A stretch of 64,000 nt of DNA from Marinobacterium iners DSM 11526 (GCF_900107855.1 NZ_FNRJ01000012.1:58843-122842); one strand, 5' to 3'; shown: positions 27,601-36,191, counted from the first letter of the stretch. The notes: generated by a model not told the origin, from the letters alone. Made by a program: numbers and translations.

Positions 27601-27942
27601 GCGTTGCTCAAGACTGACCGTATCGAGAGCCTGCAATGACTGCATGTCGATCGGTGTCAGGGGACGTTCCAGTTGGCGTTGCTGTTCTTCCAGTGCGGCG
27701 GGTTGACGTTCGAGCTGTTGCTGCAGGGCTTCGGCACGTTGCTGATATTGCCGCTGATCCTTGATGGCGCTCAGGGTGCGCTGATAAAGATCGCGCAATG
27801 GGGGCTGGCCACTTTCATCCTGGCTGAGCTGCTCAATTTGTCTTTCCAGCTGCGTTACCAGTTCTGGCGTTGCTGCCGAAAGAGAGGTGGCCAGCCCCAG
27901 CAGAAGAAACACTATCGGCGTCAGCAGTATTGATCGGATCAT
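24700..27942 (-). CDS. mscK: MscK/KefA-type large mechanosensitive channel
   Basis: About 1,080 residues. A cleavable signal (MIRSILLTPIVFLLLGLATSLSAA) precedes a long periplasmic coiled-coil domain rich in Gln/Leu/Glu (about 30-420). About ten hydrophobic segments follow, and then the MscS core: pore helix plus GLGFGLQEIVANFVSGLIIL and the beta domain FEKPVRIGDTVTLGDVTGTV, IRATTITDWDRKEVIIPNK. MscK releases ions on membrane tension and protects from osmotic downshock. The start is ATG 27942 (GTG 27957 is in frame five codons upstream). It lies alone between serA and glcB. Confidence 0.92.
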   Translation of the reverse strand: MIRSILLTPIVFLLLGLATSLSAATPELVTQLERQIEQLSQDESGQPPLRDLYQRTLSAIKDQRQYQQRAEALQQQLERQPAALEEQQRQLERPLTPIDMQSLQALDTVSLEQRLTLKRAALLQLEQRRDQLLQQTELNEQKLVSLREQLADLKQTSPRIPDFPGEGDSQLTDARLQLKNALQERHNSQIQALELELLALPGESERARLELRHLQQQLTSESEQLTQMQQLLEQKRQDELQNTLSNLIQAGAEATQPGPIRELIERNRELTEQLGQLNERSAAATRSRNALEQELNLVSQSLKTVQQQLELDSYSASYELRRFTQSLSRPVDTLSTRQMLNSLRLGSLDFNRLRAQQDAQTNTEQASLSAAQQQQLTQLQASQENLLSRIQERRQQLIGELSQLLTVQEQLNERISQARGLIARQLLWLPVVTPISASWPGQVVSGFSLLSQQLKPMPQTAVWNETPQLGLSVIMFVMSLLLAFWLQRYQRQNRARWVRELGNVVHDRFARTLRLYLLAPLIAAPLPLLLILLREHSLNPSHPDHFALQQLMLLWAASLLLYGTVLQWLRVPDGLFCGHFATPEALAKRLKRQLHLLFWLGTPLLSLWLLIDSYNSPELQTGLGRLIFLLLTLSLILFWRGIWRVSHELNQMTQGRRWWQSAHLWIAMLILFNIAMFLLGVWGYILTALFFMLILLVVILQVLGAFLVFKLGLRWLLIAERRLAFSRARARRAELVAARENSEDNSAPLKENYLDLQTISDQSRILLKSLTLLLLGIMLWLTLGDFLPTLQVLESVQLWSSLSQQGAEQILTHVTLRDLILGLLVLWISIMAAQNLPGLLELLALRHLDLTPGTSYAITTLLKYTLILVGVLVAISQFGLEWGKLQWLIAALGVGLGFGLQEIVANFVSGLIILFEKPVRIGDTVTLGDVTGTVSRIQIRATTITDWDRKEVIIPNKTFITNQLINWSLSDAITRVVIKIGIAYGSDEELAEKLLLEVAHNNPRVLDDPEPDAYFREFADSSLQIDLRVFVSTMSDRVPVTDELNKAINKTFNENGIEIAFPQLDVHLHRAKPTPGPETA

Positions 27943-28084
27943 CCAGGAAGTCCGCACAGGGTCTAGGAACAGGAAGGCACAATGCCTTTTCGAGCATTCT
28001 AGCGTGACTCAGTGAATTTTAGCTGACTGTGACACGGTTTGGTGTGGCAGGGAAGGTGGTTACGGTTAGACACGTCCCAAACGC

Positions 28085-28113
28085 AAAAGGCAGGCCGAGG
28101 AGGCCTGCCTTTC
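28085..28113 (-). terminator. Terminator of serA
   Basis: AAAAGGCAGGCC-GAGGA-GGCCTGCCTTTC; on the minus strand an 11-bp stem followed by TTTT, 22 bp after the serA stop. Confidence 0.88.
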
Positions 28114-28134
28114 AAAACAGCACCGGAAAGATGA

Positions 28135-29367
28135 TCAGAACAGGCGGCGGCAACGAATGGTGCCGTTGACCTGCTGCAGTTTTTCCAGTGCCAGTTTGGA
28201 GTAGTCAGCGTCTACATCGATCACCACGTAGCCAACCTTGTCGTTGGTCTGCAGATACTGGCCGGAGATGTTGATGCCGTTCTCGGAGAACACGGTGTTT
28301 ATCTGGCTGAGCACCCCCGGGATGTTCTCGTGTACGTGCAGCAGGCGGTGCTTGTTCGGATGCTCCGGCAGTGCCACTTCCGGGAAGTTGACAGAGGTGA
28401 TGGAAGAACCGTTGTCGCTGTACTTGATCAGCTTTTCGGCCACTTCATAACCGATGTTTTCCTGTGCTTCCATGGTGGAGCCGCCCACGTGCGGGGTCAG
28501 GATCACATTGTCGAACTCACGCAGCGGGCTGATGAACTCGTCATTGTTGGAGCGCGGCTCGACCGGGAATACGTCGATGGCGGCGCCCAGCAATTTGCCG
28601 GCTTTCAGAGCTTCACACAGGGCATCAATATCGACCACGGTTCCGCGTGCGGCGTTGATGAAGATCGCATCCTGTTTGATCTGGTCAAACTGGGTGGCGC
28701 CCATCATGTTCTTGGTCGACGGCAGTTCAGGTACGTGCAGGGTGACAATGTCACACATGCCCAGCAGTTCAGGCATTGAACTGACCTGTTTGGCGTTGCC
28801 CAGTGGCAGCTTGGTGACGACATCATAGAAGTAGACATTCATGCCGAGGCCTTCGGCCAGCACGCTCAGCTGGGAGCCGATGCTGCCGTAGCCGACGATA
28901 CCCAGCTTTTTGCCACGGATTTCATAGGAATTGTTGGCGCTCTTGAGCCACACGCCGCGATGTGCTTTGGCGTTCTTTTCGGCCACGCCGCGCAGCAGGA
29001 TGATCGCTTCGGCCAGTACAAGCTCGGCCACGGAGCGAGTGTTGGAGTAGGGCGCGTTGAATACCGCAATACCGCCTTCAGTGGCAGCCTGCAGGTCGAC
29101 CTGGTTGGTACCGATGCAGAAGCAACCCACGGCAACCAGTTTTTCGGCCGCTTCGAATACCTTACGGGTCAGCTGGGTGCGGGAGCGGATGCCGACAAAA
29201 TGGGCGTCGCGCACCTTCTCGATCAGCTCTTCTTCGGGCAGTGATCCGGTGTGGAATTCGATGTTGGTGTAGCCCTGCGCGTTCAGCGTGTCGATCGCGG
29301 ACTGGTGCACGCCTTCCAGCAACAGAATCCGGATCTTGCTCTTATCCAGAGAAGTAGTTTTGCTCAT
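28135..29367 (-). CDS. serA: D-3-phosphoglycerate dehydrogenase
   Basis: First step of serine biosynthesis: 3-phosphoglycerate to 3-phosphohydroxypyruvate with NAD. The 410 residues match the E. coli-type enzyme. The substrate domain contains VGIRSRTQLTRKVFEAA, the NAD-binding GYGSIG is at 159-164, and the catalytic-loop histidine lies in ILTPHVGGSTMEAQENIGYE. A C-terminal ACT domain (about 338-410, HVHENIPGVLSQINTVFSEN) is where serine feedback inhibition acts in this class. Monocistronic with its own terminator. Confidence 0.97.
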   Translation of the reverse strand: MSKTTSLDKSKIRILLLEGVHQSAIDTLNAQGYTNIEFHTGSLPEEELIEKVRDAHFVGIRSRTQLTRKVFEAAEKLVAVGCFCIGTNQVDLQAATEGGIAVFNAPYSNTRSVAELVLAEAIILLRGVAEKNAKAHRGVWLKSANNSYEIRGKKLGIVGYGSIGSQLSVLAEGLGMNVYFYDVVTKLPLGNAKQVSSMPELLGMCDIVTLHVPELPSTKNMMGATQFDQIKQDAIFINAARGTVVDIDALCEALKAGKLLGAAIDVFPVEPRSNNDEFISPLREFDNVILTPHVGGSTMEAQENIGYEVAEKLIKYSDNGSSITSVNFPEVALPEHPNKHRLLHVHENIPGVLSQINTVFSENGINISGQYLQTNDKVGYVVIDVDADYSKLALEKLQQVNGTIRCRRLF

Positions 29368-29519
29368 CGTCTGTGACTCATGCTGCAGCTGGGCGGAAAC
29401 TCGTCCAGCCAGGAAAATTAAAGCGGGGATTCTAGCACAAACCTGAACCGCTTGTGTGCCGAGACAGACCGTTGCGAGCGGGAAAAATATTCAGCCGTGC
29501 TTGAATGAAAATGCAGCAG

Positions 29520-29540
29520 GGAGCCGGGCAGGCCGGCTCC
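29520..29540 (-). terminator. Hairpin after ppnP
   Basis: GGAGCCGG and CCGGCTCC form an 8-bp perfect stem 7 bp beyond the ppnP stop; the U-tract is weak (CTGCTGCATTTTC on the minus strand). Confidence 0.5.
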
Positions 29541-29547
29541 GATGCGC

Positions 29548-29829
29548 TCAGCTGTAGTAGCAGAGGTAGGCGGTGGGGGTTTTGACCTGCAGATCGAAGG
29601 AGTCACCGGCGGTGATGTTGAACTCGGTGCCGGCCGGGAATGAGGTCCACTCTTCGCTGCCCGGCAGGCGTACAATCAGCTCGCCGGCAGTGACGATCAT
29701 GCGCTCGTTCTGGCTGGTGCCGAAGGTGTACTCACCTGCGGCCATCACACCGGATGTGGCAGGGCCTTCGGGGGGTTCAAACGCGATGGAGACGACCTTG
29801 CCGTCAAAGTAGCTGTTGGTGCTGAGCAT
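29548..29829 (-). CDS. ppnP: Pyrimidine/purine nucleoside phosphorylase PpnP (YaiE/DUF1255)
   Basis: A 93-residue small cupin that phosphorolyses many nucleosides to base and ribose-1-phosphate. Family signature segments are YFDGKVVSIAFEPPEGPATS, GVMAAGEYTFGTSQNERM, LPGSEEW and FNITAGDSFDLQVK, spanning the whole length. AAGGAG precedes the ATG by about 5 bases. Stands alone between serA and the lysR gene. Confidence 0.93.
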   Translation of the reverse strand: MLSTNSYFDGKVVSIAFEPPEGPATSGVMAAGEYTFGTSQNERMIVTAGELIVRLPGSEEWTSFPAGTEFNITAGDSFDLQVKTPTAYLCYYS

Positions 29830-29904
29830 GTGCTCTCCTTAAAACAGAGGCCATGAGGCCGGGATAATGGGACAGCATGATAATCCTGACGGCAGCGGCT
29901 GTCA

Positions 29905-30783
29905 TCAGCCGTTGCCGGCCTGCTCCAATACGAAATCGACAAAGGTGCGGTTGGCACGTGACAGCAGATGGCCCTTACGCCAGGCCAAAGACAGATCAAG
30001 CCAGACCGGCTGCTCAAAGGGCAGGGCGATCAGCTGTGGGTCGTCGGCTACTACCATCTCCAGCAGGGTGGTGATGCCAAAGCCGTGGCTGACGATCTGT
30101 TTGATCAATGGAATCAGGTTGGTTTCAAAACCGATATGGGGACTGACGCCGGCTTCGGCGCTGAGCCGGTCGATCACTTCACGGTGAAAGTACCCTTCCT
30201 TGAACAGGACCAGCTCCTCGGTGAAAAAGGCGTCATAGCTGATGTTGTCCCGCGTGGCCAATGGGTGATCCGCCGGCATGATGGCCATCATCTGGGCCTG
30301 GAAGAAACTGTGGGTTTCCAGATCATCCGGTGGCGTATCCGCCACGATGACGCCCATATCGATTTCGCCGCGGTGAATCATCTGCTGCAGCTGCCGCGTT
30401 CCGGCTTCAACCACTTCCAGCCGCAGCTGTGGGTAACGATGGCGAAAAGCCATCAAAATGGGCGGGAAGTAATAGGACCCCAACATACCGGGCACACCGA
30501 CGCGCACTTCACCGCGTTCCAGCGCATGCAGTTCATGCATCTCGCGCTCGGCATCCCGTACCGCCTGCAGAATGGCGCGGGCATGACGCAGCAGCACCTG
30601 ACCTTCATCGGTGAGGCTGACACGGCGTTCATTGCGATGAAACAGCTGCAGTTGCAGCGACTGTTCCAGCTTGCGAATCGCCATGCTGACGGCGGGCTGA
30701 GCAACATGCAGCTGCTCGGCAGCAGCACTGAAGCCGCCCAGTTCAGCCACGGTCATGAAATAACGCAGACTGCGAATATCCAT
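29905..30783 (-). CDS. LysR-family transcriptional regulator
   Basis: A 292-residue regulator. An N-terminal winged helix (1-60, SLRYFMTVAELGGFSAAAEQ and LHVAQPAVSMAIRKLEQSL) is followed by a two-lobe effector domain (about 90-290). It is divergent from an MFS transporter gene, resembling the ynfL/ynfM arrangement of E. coli, so the transporter operon is its likely target. The start codon abuts a perfect ATAAGA-GTT-TCTTAT palindrome, suggesting autoregulation; no Shine-Dalgarno is visible. The effector is unknown. Confidence 0.93.
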   Translation of the reverse strand: MDIRSLRYFMTVAELGGFSAAAEQLHVAQPAVSMAIRKLEQSLQLQLFHRNERRVSLTDEGQVLLRHARAILQAVRDAEREMHELHALERGEVRVGVPGMLGSYYFPPILMAFRHRYPQLRLEVVEAGTRQLQQMIHRGEIDMGVIVADTPPDDLETHSFFQAQMMAIMPADHPLATRDNISYDAFFTEELVLFKEGYFHREVIDRLSAEAGVSPHIGFETNLIPLIKQIVSHGFGITTLLEMVVADDPQLIALPFEQPVWLDLSLAWRKGHLLSRANRTFVDFVLEQAGNG

Positions 30784-30809
30784 ATAAGAGTTTCTTATGT
30801 GTTGGATAA
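30784..30809. promoter_or_regulatory. LysR-type operator candidates in the lysR/MFS divergent region
   Basis: A perfect 15-bp palindrome ATAAGA-GTT-TCTTAT (30784-30798) overlaps a second dyad TTAT-N7-ATAA (30795-30809). Both fit the T-N11-A pattern of LysR boxes and lie directly at the lysR start. Confidence 0.6.
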
Positions 30810-30879
30810 TAACTATATATTTTATTGATCATATCCCGGCTGTTAGGGTGACACCAGTTTTTACCATCTGGAGTACTGC

Positions 30880-32118
30880 ATGATCGAGTCCGGCAATCCC
30901 CTGTTCTGGCGTGCCACACTGGCGCTCTGTTTGGGGTCGTTCATGATTTTTGCCAATGTCTATGTGACCCAGCCGCTGCTACCGATGCTGGCGCAGGCAT
31001 TTGATGTGTCACCTTTGGCGGCGGGATGGACCTTTACCGTCACCACTTTGACGCTGGGGCTGTCATTGCTGTTCTGGGGGCCGTTATCGGATGCTCTGGG
31101 ACGTCGCTGGATCATGCTGTTAACCATGAGTGGCGCAACGCTGCTGACACTGCTGCTGTCGTTTACCAAAGATTACACCAGCATGCTGGTGTTGCGTGCA
31201 GTGCAGGGGATACTGCTGGCAGGCCTGCCGGCTATCGCCATTGCATGGATGGGAGATGAGTTCAGCCGCAAGGCGATGTTGCTGGCAGTCGGGCTCTATA
31301 TCGGTGGCAACAGTCTTGGCGGGATTAGCGGCCGCCTGATAGGTGGCTTTGTGGGTGACTGGCTGGGCTGGTCGGAGGCATTTCTGGTAATGACACTGCT
31401 GAGCATCACCTGTCTGCTGCTGTTTGCCCTGTTGCTGCCACCGTCGCAACATTTTGAGCCGCGCCCTCTGCGGCCACGCCAGATGGCGGCTGATCTGGGC
31501 GGGCATCTGCGTAACCCACTGCTGTTGCTGGCGTACCTGATTGGCGGCTTCAACTTCTTTATCTTCGTGAATCAGTACAGCTATATCACCTTTGTACTGG
31601 CCGATGCGCCTTATACCCTGCCGGCAAGCCTTCTGGGTATGTTGTTTCTGACTTACCTGAGCGGCACGTTCGGCTCTTCCATATCGGGCAGGGCCGGGCA
31701 GCGCTGGTCGCAGCCAGCCTGTATGGCGGCAGGTATCCTGATCTTGATGCTGGGGTCGTTGCTGACGCTGGTCGACTCCTTGTTGATGATCGTGCTGGGG
31801 TTGTTGGTCAACAGTTTCGGCTTTTTCTTTGCTCATTCCAGTGCCAGCAGCTGGGTGAGTCAGAATGCACAACGTGCCCGTGCCAGTGCTTCTTCTCTCT
31901 ATCTGCTGTTTTACTACAGCGGCGCCAGTGCTGGTGGCTTTTACCTGAACCCGTTCTGGGAGTGGCTCGGCTGGCCAGGGGTTATTCTGGGCTCATGGCT
32001 GATCCTGTTGCTGACCTTCGGGCTCAGTATATGGTTGCGATCACTTAAGTTGGCGGTCGAGACAGGGCGTGATTCTGCTAAGATTGCGTTAGATGTCCAG
32101 CCGGAGCAGACGAAATGA
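30880..32118 (+). CDS. MFS transporter, YnfM-like
   Basis: A 412-residue, twelve-TM major facilitator. The loop 2-3 signature GPLSDALGRRWIMLL (about 67-81) and the N-terminal VYVTQPLLPMLAQAF are typical of the YnfM drug/arabinose-efflux-like group. It is divergently transcribed from the LysR regulator and overlaps the downstream FAH-family hydrolase by ATGA, so transport and hydrolase appear coupled. Direction and substrate are unknown. Confidence 0.88.
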   Translation: MIESGNPLFWRATLALCLGSFMIFANVYVTQPLLPMLAQAFDVSPLAAGWTFTVTTLTLGLSLLFWGPLSDALGRRWIMLLTMSGATLLTLLLSFTKDYTSMLVLRAVQGILLAGLPAIAIAWMGDEFSRKAMLLAVGLYIGGNSLGGISGRLIGGFVGDWLGWSEAFLVMTLLSITCLLLFALLLPPSQHFEPRPLRPRQMAADLGGHLRNPLLLLAYLIGGFNFFIFVNQYSYITFVLADAPYTLPASLLGMLFLTYLSGTFGSSISGRAGQRWSQPACMAAGILILMLGSLLTLVDSLLMIVLGLLVNSFGFFFAHSSASSWVSQNAQRARASASSLYLLFYYSGASAGGFYLNPFWEWLGWPGVILGSWLILLLTFGLSIWLRSLKLAVETGRDSAKIALDVQPEQTK

Positions 32119-32783
32119 GTTATCAACACCGCAACGCCGATGCCAGCCTGATTGAGTTACCCACAGGCAAGGTGGTGTGTGTCGGACGCAACTATGCCGA
32201 CCATGCCAAAGAGCTGAACAACCCGGTGCCGACCGAGCCGATTCTGTTTATCAAACCGGTCACCTCGCTGGTACCGTTGGAAGAGCCCTTCGATATTCCT
32301 GCCGGTTTGGGCGCCGTGCATTTCGAGACTGAACTGGCGGTGCTGATTGGCGAAACCCTGACGCAGGCGGATGAACAGCGTGCCCAACGTGCCATTGCCG
32401 GTATTGGTGTAGGGCTGGATCTGACCCTGCGTGAAGTACAGGATCAGCTGAAACAGAAAGGGCACCCCTGGGAGAAATCAAAGGCATTTGATGGTGCCTG
32501 CCCGCTCTCCGCATTTCTGTCGCCGGCGACAGCCGGTGATCTGACCGATGTGCAGATCCGTTTAAGCGTCAACGGTGAGGTACGTCAGGATGGCAACAGC
32601 GCCCGTATGCTCACTCCTGTGCTGAAGCTGCTGAGCTACATCAGCCAATGGTTTACGCTGCAGCCAGGCGATGTGGTGCTGACCGGTACCCCGGCAGGGG
32701 TTGGGCCTGTACGACCGGGCGACGAACTGCGGGTGGAACTGGTTGATCTTTTACGGGTCGATACCCGGGTCAACAATCACTGA
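32115..32783 (+). CDS. Fumarylacetoacetate hydrolase-family protein
   Basis: A 222-residue single FAH domain, the size of YcgM/FAHD1-type enzymes that cleave acylpyruvates or decarboxylate oxaloacetate. Conserved segments are VCVGRNYADHAKELNN (about 21-36), FETELAVLIG with metal-ligand glutamates (about 70-79), KAFDGACPLSAF, and the closing TGTPAGVGPVRPGDEL. Start ATG overlaps the MFS stop. The compound exported or imported by the MFS protein may be related to its substrate (inference). Confidence 0.9.
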   Translation: MSYQHRNADASLIELPTGKVVCVGRNYADHAKELNNPVPTEPILFIKPVTSLVPLEEPFDIPAGLGAVHFETELAVLIGETLTQADEQRAQRAIAGIGVGLDLTLREVQDQLKQKGHPWEKSKAFDGACPLSAFLSPATAGDLTDVQIRLSVNGEVRQDGNSARMLTPVLKLLSYISQWFTLQPGDVVLTGTPAGVGPVRPGDELRVELVDLLRVDTRVNNH

Positions 32784-32840
32784 TACGTTCCGCATGGCGG
32801 CGCATGTTCAGGTAGTGGCAGGATCAATCAAGGAGACATC

Positions 32841-33254
32841 ATGCTCTGGTACAAAATGCTTCATATACTGGCAATGACCAGCTGGATGGCCGGTATTTTC
32901 TATCTGCCGCGTATTTTCGTGCACTATGTTGAGGGCCGAGAGGCCGGCCAGGATGTATCCCGGCTGGAGATCATGGCGCGCAAGCTCTATGGTTTCATGA
33001 CGATCATGGCCGTGTTTACGCTGGGGTTGGGACTTTGGCTTTGGCTGGGATATGGCTGGAGCGGTGGCTGGTTACACGCGAAACTGCTGTTTGTCGGTTT
33101 TCTGATTGGCTACCACTTCTGGTGTCGTGCCTATCTGAAACAGATGCAGCGCGGTGAGCTTAAACGCAGCGGGCGGTATTTCAGACTTTATAATGAACTG
33201 CCGCTGCTGATATTCATCCCGATTCTGATCTTCGTTGTGGTCAAGCCCTTCTGA
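32841..33254 (+). CDS. hemJ: HemJ-type protoporphyrinogen IX oxidase
   Basis: A 137-residue four-TM protein oxidising protoporphyrinogen IX to protoporphyrin IX in haem synthesis. Family features: KMLHILAMTSWMAGIFYLPR with the functional histidine near residue 8 and the YLPR motif, the central WLHAKLLFVGFLIGYHFW, and FRLYNELPLL near the end. AAGGAG precedes the ATG. Its stop is one base from the stop of the convergent acyltransferase. Confidence 0.92.
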   Translation: MLWYKMLHILAMTSWMAGIFYLPRIFVHYVEGREAGQDVSRLEIMARKLYGFMTIMAVFTLGLGLWLWLGYGWSGGWLHAKLLFVGFLIGYHFWCRAYLKQMQRGELKRSGRYFRLYNELPLLIFIPILIFVVVKPF

Positions 33255-33255
33255 A

Positions 33256-34299
33256 TTAAACCCTTCCGGTGCTTTCCGCTTCTGCATGGGGGCGGAATCG
33301 CCCTCTGAACCAACTGAGAGCCGGTTGTTCGATCAGCCGATGGATCAATATGGCAACGCCAACGGCCGCGGACAATGCCAGTATAATTCCCACCCAGCCG
33401 GGCAATCCTGCACGGTAGGCGGCAGAGATAATGCCGTAGCCGATGTTCTGGTGCACCAGATACAGGCTGTAGGACAGGCGTCCCAGCCAGAGCAGGGGAG
33501 CTCGACACAGCCAGTCCAGCCGCCCGAGTACGGCCAGCATGAAAATGCCGTAGCTGGCAAATACAACCAGGTTGAATGGTGTCTTGTAGCTGAGCAGGCT
33601 GTGCCCTATCGCCAGTGCCAGCAGTGCCTGCTCAGCAAGGTTTGGGCGGCCATGACGGTACCAGCGGTAGATCAGCATGCCGCTGATGAACAGCGGAGCG
33701 TAGCGGGTGAGCAGCAAATCCTTGAGGATGAACGCCAGGCTGTCAGGTATCTGTTTCCATGTCAGTACTGCTGCATAGCTGATCAGCACCCATCCCCATA
33801 ACACTGGACGAATACGTTTCCAGTCACGCACCCCGTAGTGCAGCAGTGCGATCCAGACGTAAAAGGTGGCTTCGATCACAAGGCTCCAGTAGGCGCCGTC
33901 TACATGTTCAAGGCCCAGGTACTCATGCAGCAGGGTAGTGTTGAGCAGTGCCGTGCCGAGGCTCACGGCTCTGTCTGCCGGCCCCAGCCAGTGAACGCTG
34001 GCAAAGGTAAGTGCTATGCCTGCCCAGAGTGCCGGCAACAGGCGAAAGGCCCTAGCCATGGCAAACAGATGTGGGGCCGGGGTGCGCTCCAGGGTCATGA
34101 ATATGACAAAACCGCTGAGCATGAAGAACAGATGTACCCCGTAGCGACCGGCTTCAACCAGTGCCCAGGGGGTAAAGTCATGCTCATAGAGACGGTCATA
34201 CCAGTAGATGTAGTGGAACAGCACCACGGCCAATGCAGCGAGTCCGCGCAGTGCATCCAGTGCGCTAAGGCGATCACTACCGGCTATTGCCCTGTTCAT
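33256..34299 (-). CDS. Acyltransferase-3 family membrane protein
   Basis: A 347-residue membrane O-acyltransferase of the OafA/NodX type, with about ten TM helices. It opens with the family motif LDALRGLAALAVVLFHYIYW (about 13-32), whose histidine is catalytic, and includes FFMLSGFVIFMTLER. Such enzymes acylate cell-surface or exported polysaccharides. It lies 32 bp downstream of ubiJ on the same strand, the place where ubiB normally stands. Confidence 0.9.
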   Translation of the reverse strand: MNRAIAGSDRLSALDALRGLAALAVVLFHYIYWYDRLYEHDFTPWALVEAGRYGVHLFFMLSGFVIFMTLERTPAPHLFAMARAFRLLPALWAGIALTFASVHWLGPADRAVSLGTALLNTTLLHEYLGLEHVDGAYWSLVIEATFYVWIALLHYGVRDWKRIRPVLWGWVLISYAAVLTWKQIPDSLAFILKDLLLTRYAPLFISGMLIYRWYRHGRPNLAEQALLALAIGHSLLSYKTPFNLVVFASYGIFMLAVLGRLDWLCRAPLLWLGRLSYSLYLVHQNIGYGIISAAYRAGLPGWVGIILALSAAVGVAILIHRLIEQPALSWFRGRFRPHAEAESTGRV

Positions 34300-34331
34300 G
34301 CAAAGGGTCTCGGGAAGGGCATCGAGGCGGG

Positions 34332-34958
34332 TCAGTCTTTGGCTGAGGCACGCAGCCGTTCAAGTCGGCTGATACGGGCGTCCAGTCGGTCAGTGGCGGC
34401 GCGCAGGGCATCAATCTCGTCCTGTGCGATTTCGATCTCGACTCGTGTGGGCAGTAATCGGGCTTCTTCGTGCAGGTACTCTTCCAGGCTGTGCATGAAG
34501 CTTGAGCCCGTGCGCTGCAGCTGCTGACCGGTATTGCGCATCAATTGTGCCAGCGGGTGTGCCGCCGTATCGCCGATCAGATTTCCAAGCCAGGCTTCCC
34601 AATCGATTTGGCTATCGGCCAGAATTTGCTGCAGTGTGTGTGCCAAGCCGCTGTCGCCCTCGATACGAACGCCCTGCCCGAACAGAACCGCATTGCCGGC
34701 CGAGGGCAGGCGCATCAGGTTAAGTGCCGAGCCGTGCAGAGTAACATCGGCTGCCGTGGCACTTTGCCCCAGCAGGTCGATGCCCTGTGCATGGGGCAGC
34801 AGGTAGAGCTGAAATTCGGGAGCGGTGCAATGAACGGCGATTTCACGGCCAGACAGGGTTGCAAGTCGCTGCAGGGTGACCGGGTCCTGAGCCAGAATCC
34901 GGTTGAGACTTTCTTCTGCCAGTGTCAGCAGGGTTGCACCGATCATCCCCGTTACCAT
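34332..34958 (-). CDS. ubiJ: Ubiquinone biosynthesis accessory factor UbiJ
   Basis: A 208-residue protein with an SCP2-like lipid-binding domain (about 10-115, PEFQLYLLPHAQGIDLLGQS) and a C-terminal coiled coil (VEIEIAQDEIDALRAATDRL). In E. coli UbiJ scaffolds the cytosolic Ubi complex. GGAGG lies 8 bases before the ATG. It follows ubiE by 14 bp, the usual pairing, but ubiB is absent downstream. Confidence 0.9.
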   Translation of the reverse strand: MVTGMIGATLLTLAEESLNRILAQDPVTLQRLATLSGREIAVHCTAPEFQLYLLPHAQGIDLLGQSATAADVTLHGSALNLMRLPSAGNAVLFGQGVRIEGDSGLAHTLQQILADSQIDWEAWLGNLIGDTAAHPLAQLMRNTGQQLQRTGSSFMHSLEEYLHEEARLLPTRVEIEIAQDEIDALRAATDRLDARISRLERLRASAKD

Positions 34959-34972
34959 GCAGAGACCTCCGC

Positions 34973-35731
34973 TCAGGGCTTGATGCCGGTATGCAGCGCG
35001 ACCACGCCGCCGGTCATGTTCTGGTAGCGACAGTTGACGAAGCCGGCCTGCTCCATCATCCCCTTGAGCGTTTCCTGATCTGGATGCTTGCGGATCGATT
35101 CGGCCAGGTAGCGGTAGCTGTCGGCATCACCCGCAACCACCTTGCCGATCTGCGGCAGGATGTTGAAGGAGTAAAAGTCATACAGTTTGGTAAAAGCCGG
35201 GTTATTGGTTTTGGAAAATTCCAGAATCATCAGCTTGCCGCCGGGTTTGAGGACCCGAAGCATGGAGGCGATCGCCGCATTCTGATCAGTCACGTTGCGC
35301 AGACCAAATGCGATGGTGATGACATCAAAGGTGTTGTCATCAAACGGCAGGCATTCGGCGTTGGCCTGAACATATTCCACATTACCGCCCACGCCTGAAT
35401 TCAGCAGCTTGTCGCGGCCCACCTTCAGCATGGAATCATTGATGTCGGCCAGTACAACCTTGCCCTCATGGCCGACCATGCGGGCAAACTTGCGCGTCAA
35501 ATCACCGGTGCCGCCGGCAATGTCCAGCACCTTGTGACCCCGGCGCACACCGCTCTGATCGATCGTGATGCGTTTCCATAGACGATGAACACCGCCGGAC
35601 ATCAGGTCATTCATCAGGTCATATTTGCCTGCAACCGAGTGAAATACATCGGCCACGCGTTTTACCTTCTCTTCAACGGGTACATCCTGGTAGCCGAAGT
35701 GAGTGGTCTTGTTCTCTTTCTGCTCTGACAT
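34973..35731 (-). CDS. ubiE: Ubiquinone/menaquinone C-methyltransferase UbiE
   Basis: SAM-dependent C-methylation of the quinone ring. 252 residues, as in E. coli (251). Signature segments: [20 protein letters not shown] at the start, the SAM-binding [16 protein letters not shown] (about 68-83) and [20 protein letters not shown] with [13 protein letters not shown]. Upstream gene of the ubiE-ubiJ pair. Confidence 0.97.
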   Translation of the reverse strand: MSEQKENKTTHFGYQDVPVEEKVKRVADVFHSVAGKYDLMNDLMSGGVHRLWKRITIDQSGVRRGHKVLDIAGGTGDLTRKFARMVGHEGKVVLADINDSMLKVGRDKLLNSGVGGNVEYVQANAECLPFDDNTFDVITIAFGLRNVTDQNAAIASMLRVLKPGGKLMILEFSKTNNPAFTKLYDFYSFNILPQIGKVVAGDADSYRYLAESIRKHPDQETLKGMMEQAGFVNCRYQNMTGGVVALHTGIKP

Positions 35732-35810
35732 GCTGTTCTGTCCGACGTTTACTCTGATGAGATCATTCTACTCCGCGTATCGGCGTTTGTCGCACGCCGC
35801 TGGCTGCCAC

Positions 35811-36191
35811 TTAACCGCGTGCGATCAGGCCGTTGTTGCGTGAGGCACCGGCGGCCTTGAGCTGCTCCAGATAGCGCTGCCAGTAGTCAGCCTGATTATG
35901 GGCCAGATCATGCAGATATTCCCAGGTGTACAGCCCGGAGTCATGACCGTCATCAAACGTGATTTTCAGTGCATAGTTGCCAGCGGGCTCAACACCTTTG
36001 ATACCCACATGTTTTTTGCCGGTCTGCAGTACGCCGTTGCCGATACCGTGACCTCGCACTTCGGCAGAGGGTGAGTGTACCCGCAAAAACTCGGCCGTGA
36101 GTTCAAAAGTACCATCGGCATAGACCAGCTCCAGGGTGCGTGATTTCAGGTGCAGGCGGATATCGGAGGGCAGGGGAACCTGTACGATCAT
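35811..36191 (-). CDS. DUF971 (gamma-butyrobetaine hydroxylase-like N-terminal domain) protein
   Basis: A 126-residue small protein with the DUF971 pattern: PSDIRLHLKSRTLELVYADG, the VRGHG segment, PAGNYALKITFDDGHDSGLY and WEYLHDL. Stand-alone DUF971 proteins regularly follow hslVU in Gammaproteobacteria; their role is unsettled, with Fe-S or oxygenase-related functions proposed. It lies 58 bp after hslU on the same strand. Confidence 0.9.
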   Translation of the reverse strand: MIVQVPLPSDIRLHLKSRTLELVYADGTFELTAEFLRVHSPSAEVRGHGIGNGVLQTGKKHVGIKGVEPAGNYALKITFDDGHDSGLYTWEYLHDLAHNQADYWQRYLEQLKAAGASRNNGLIARG

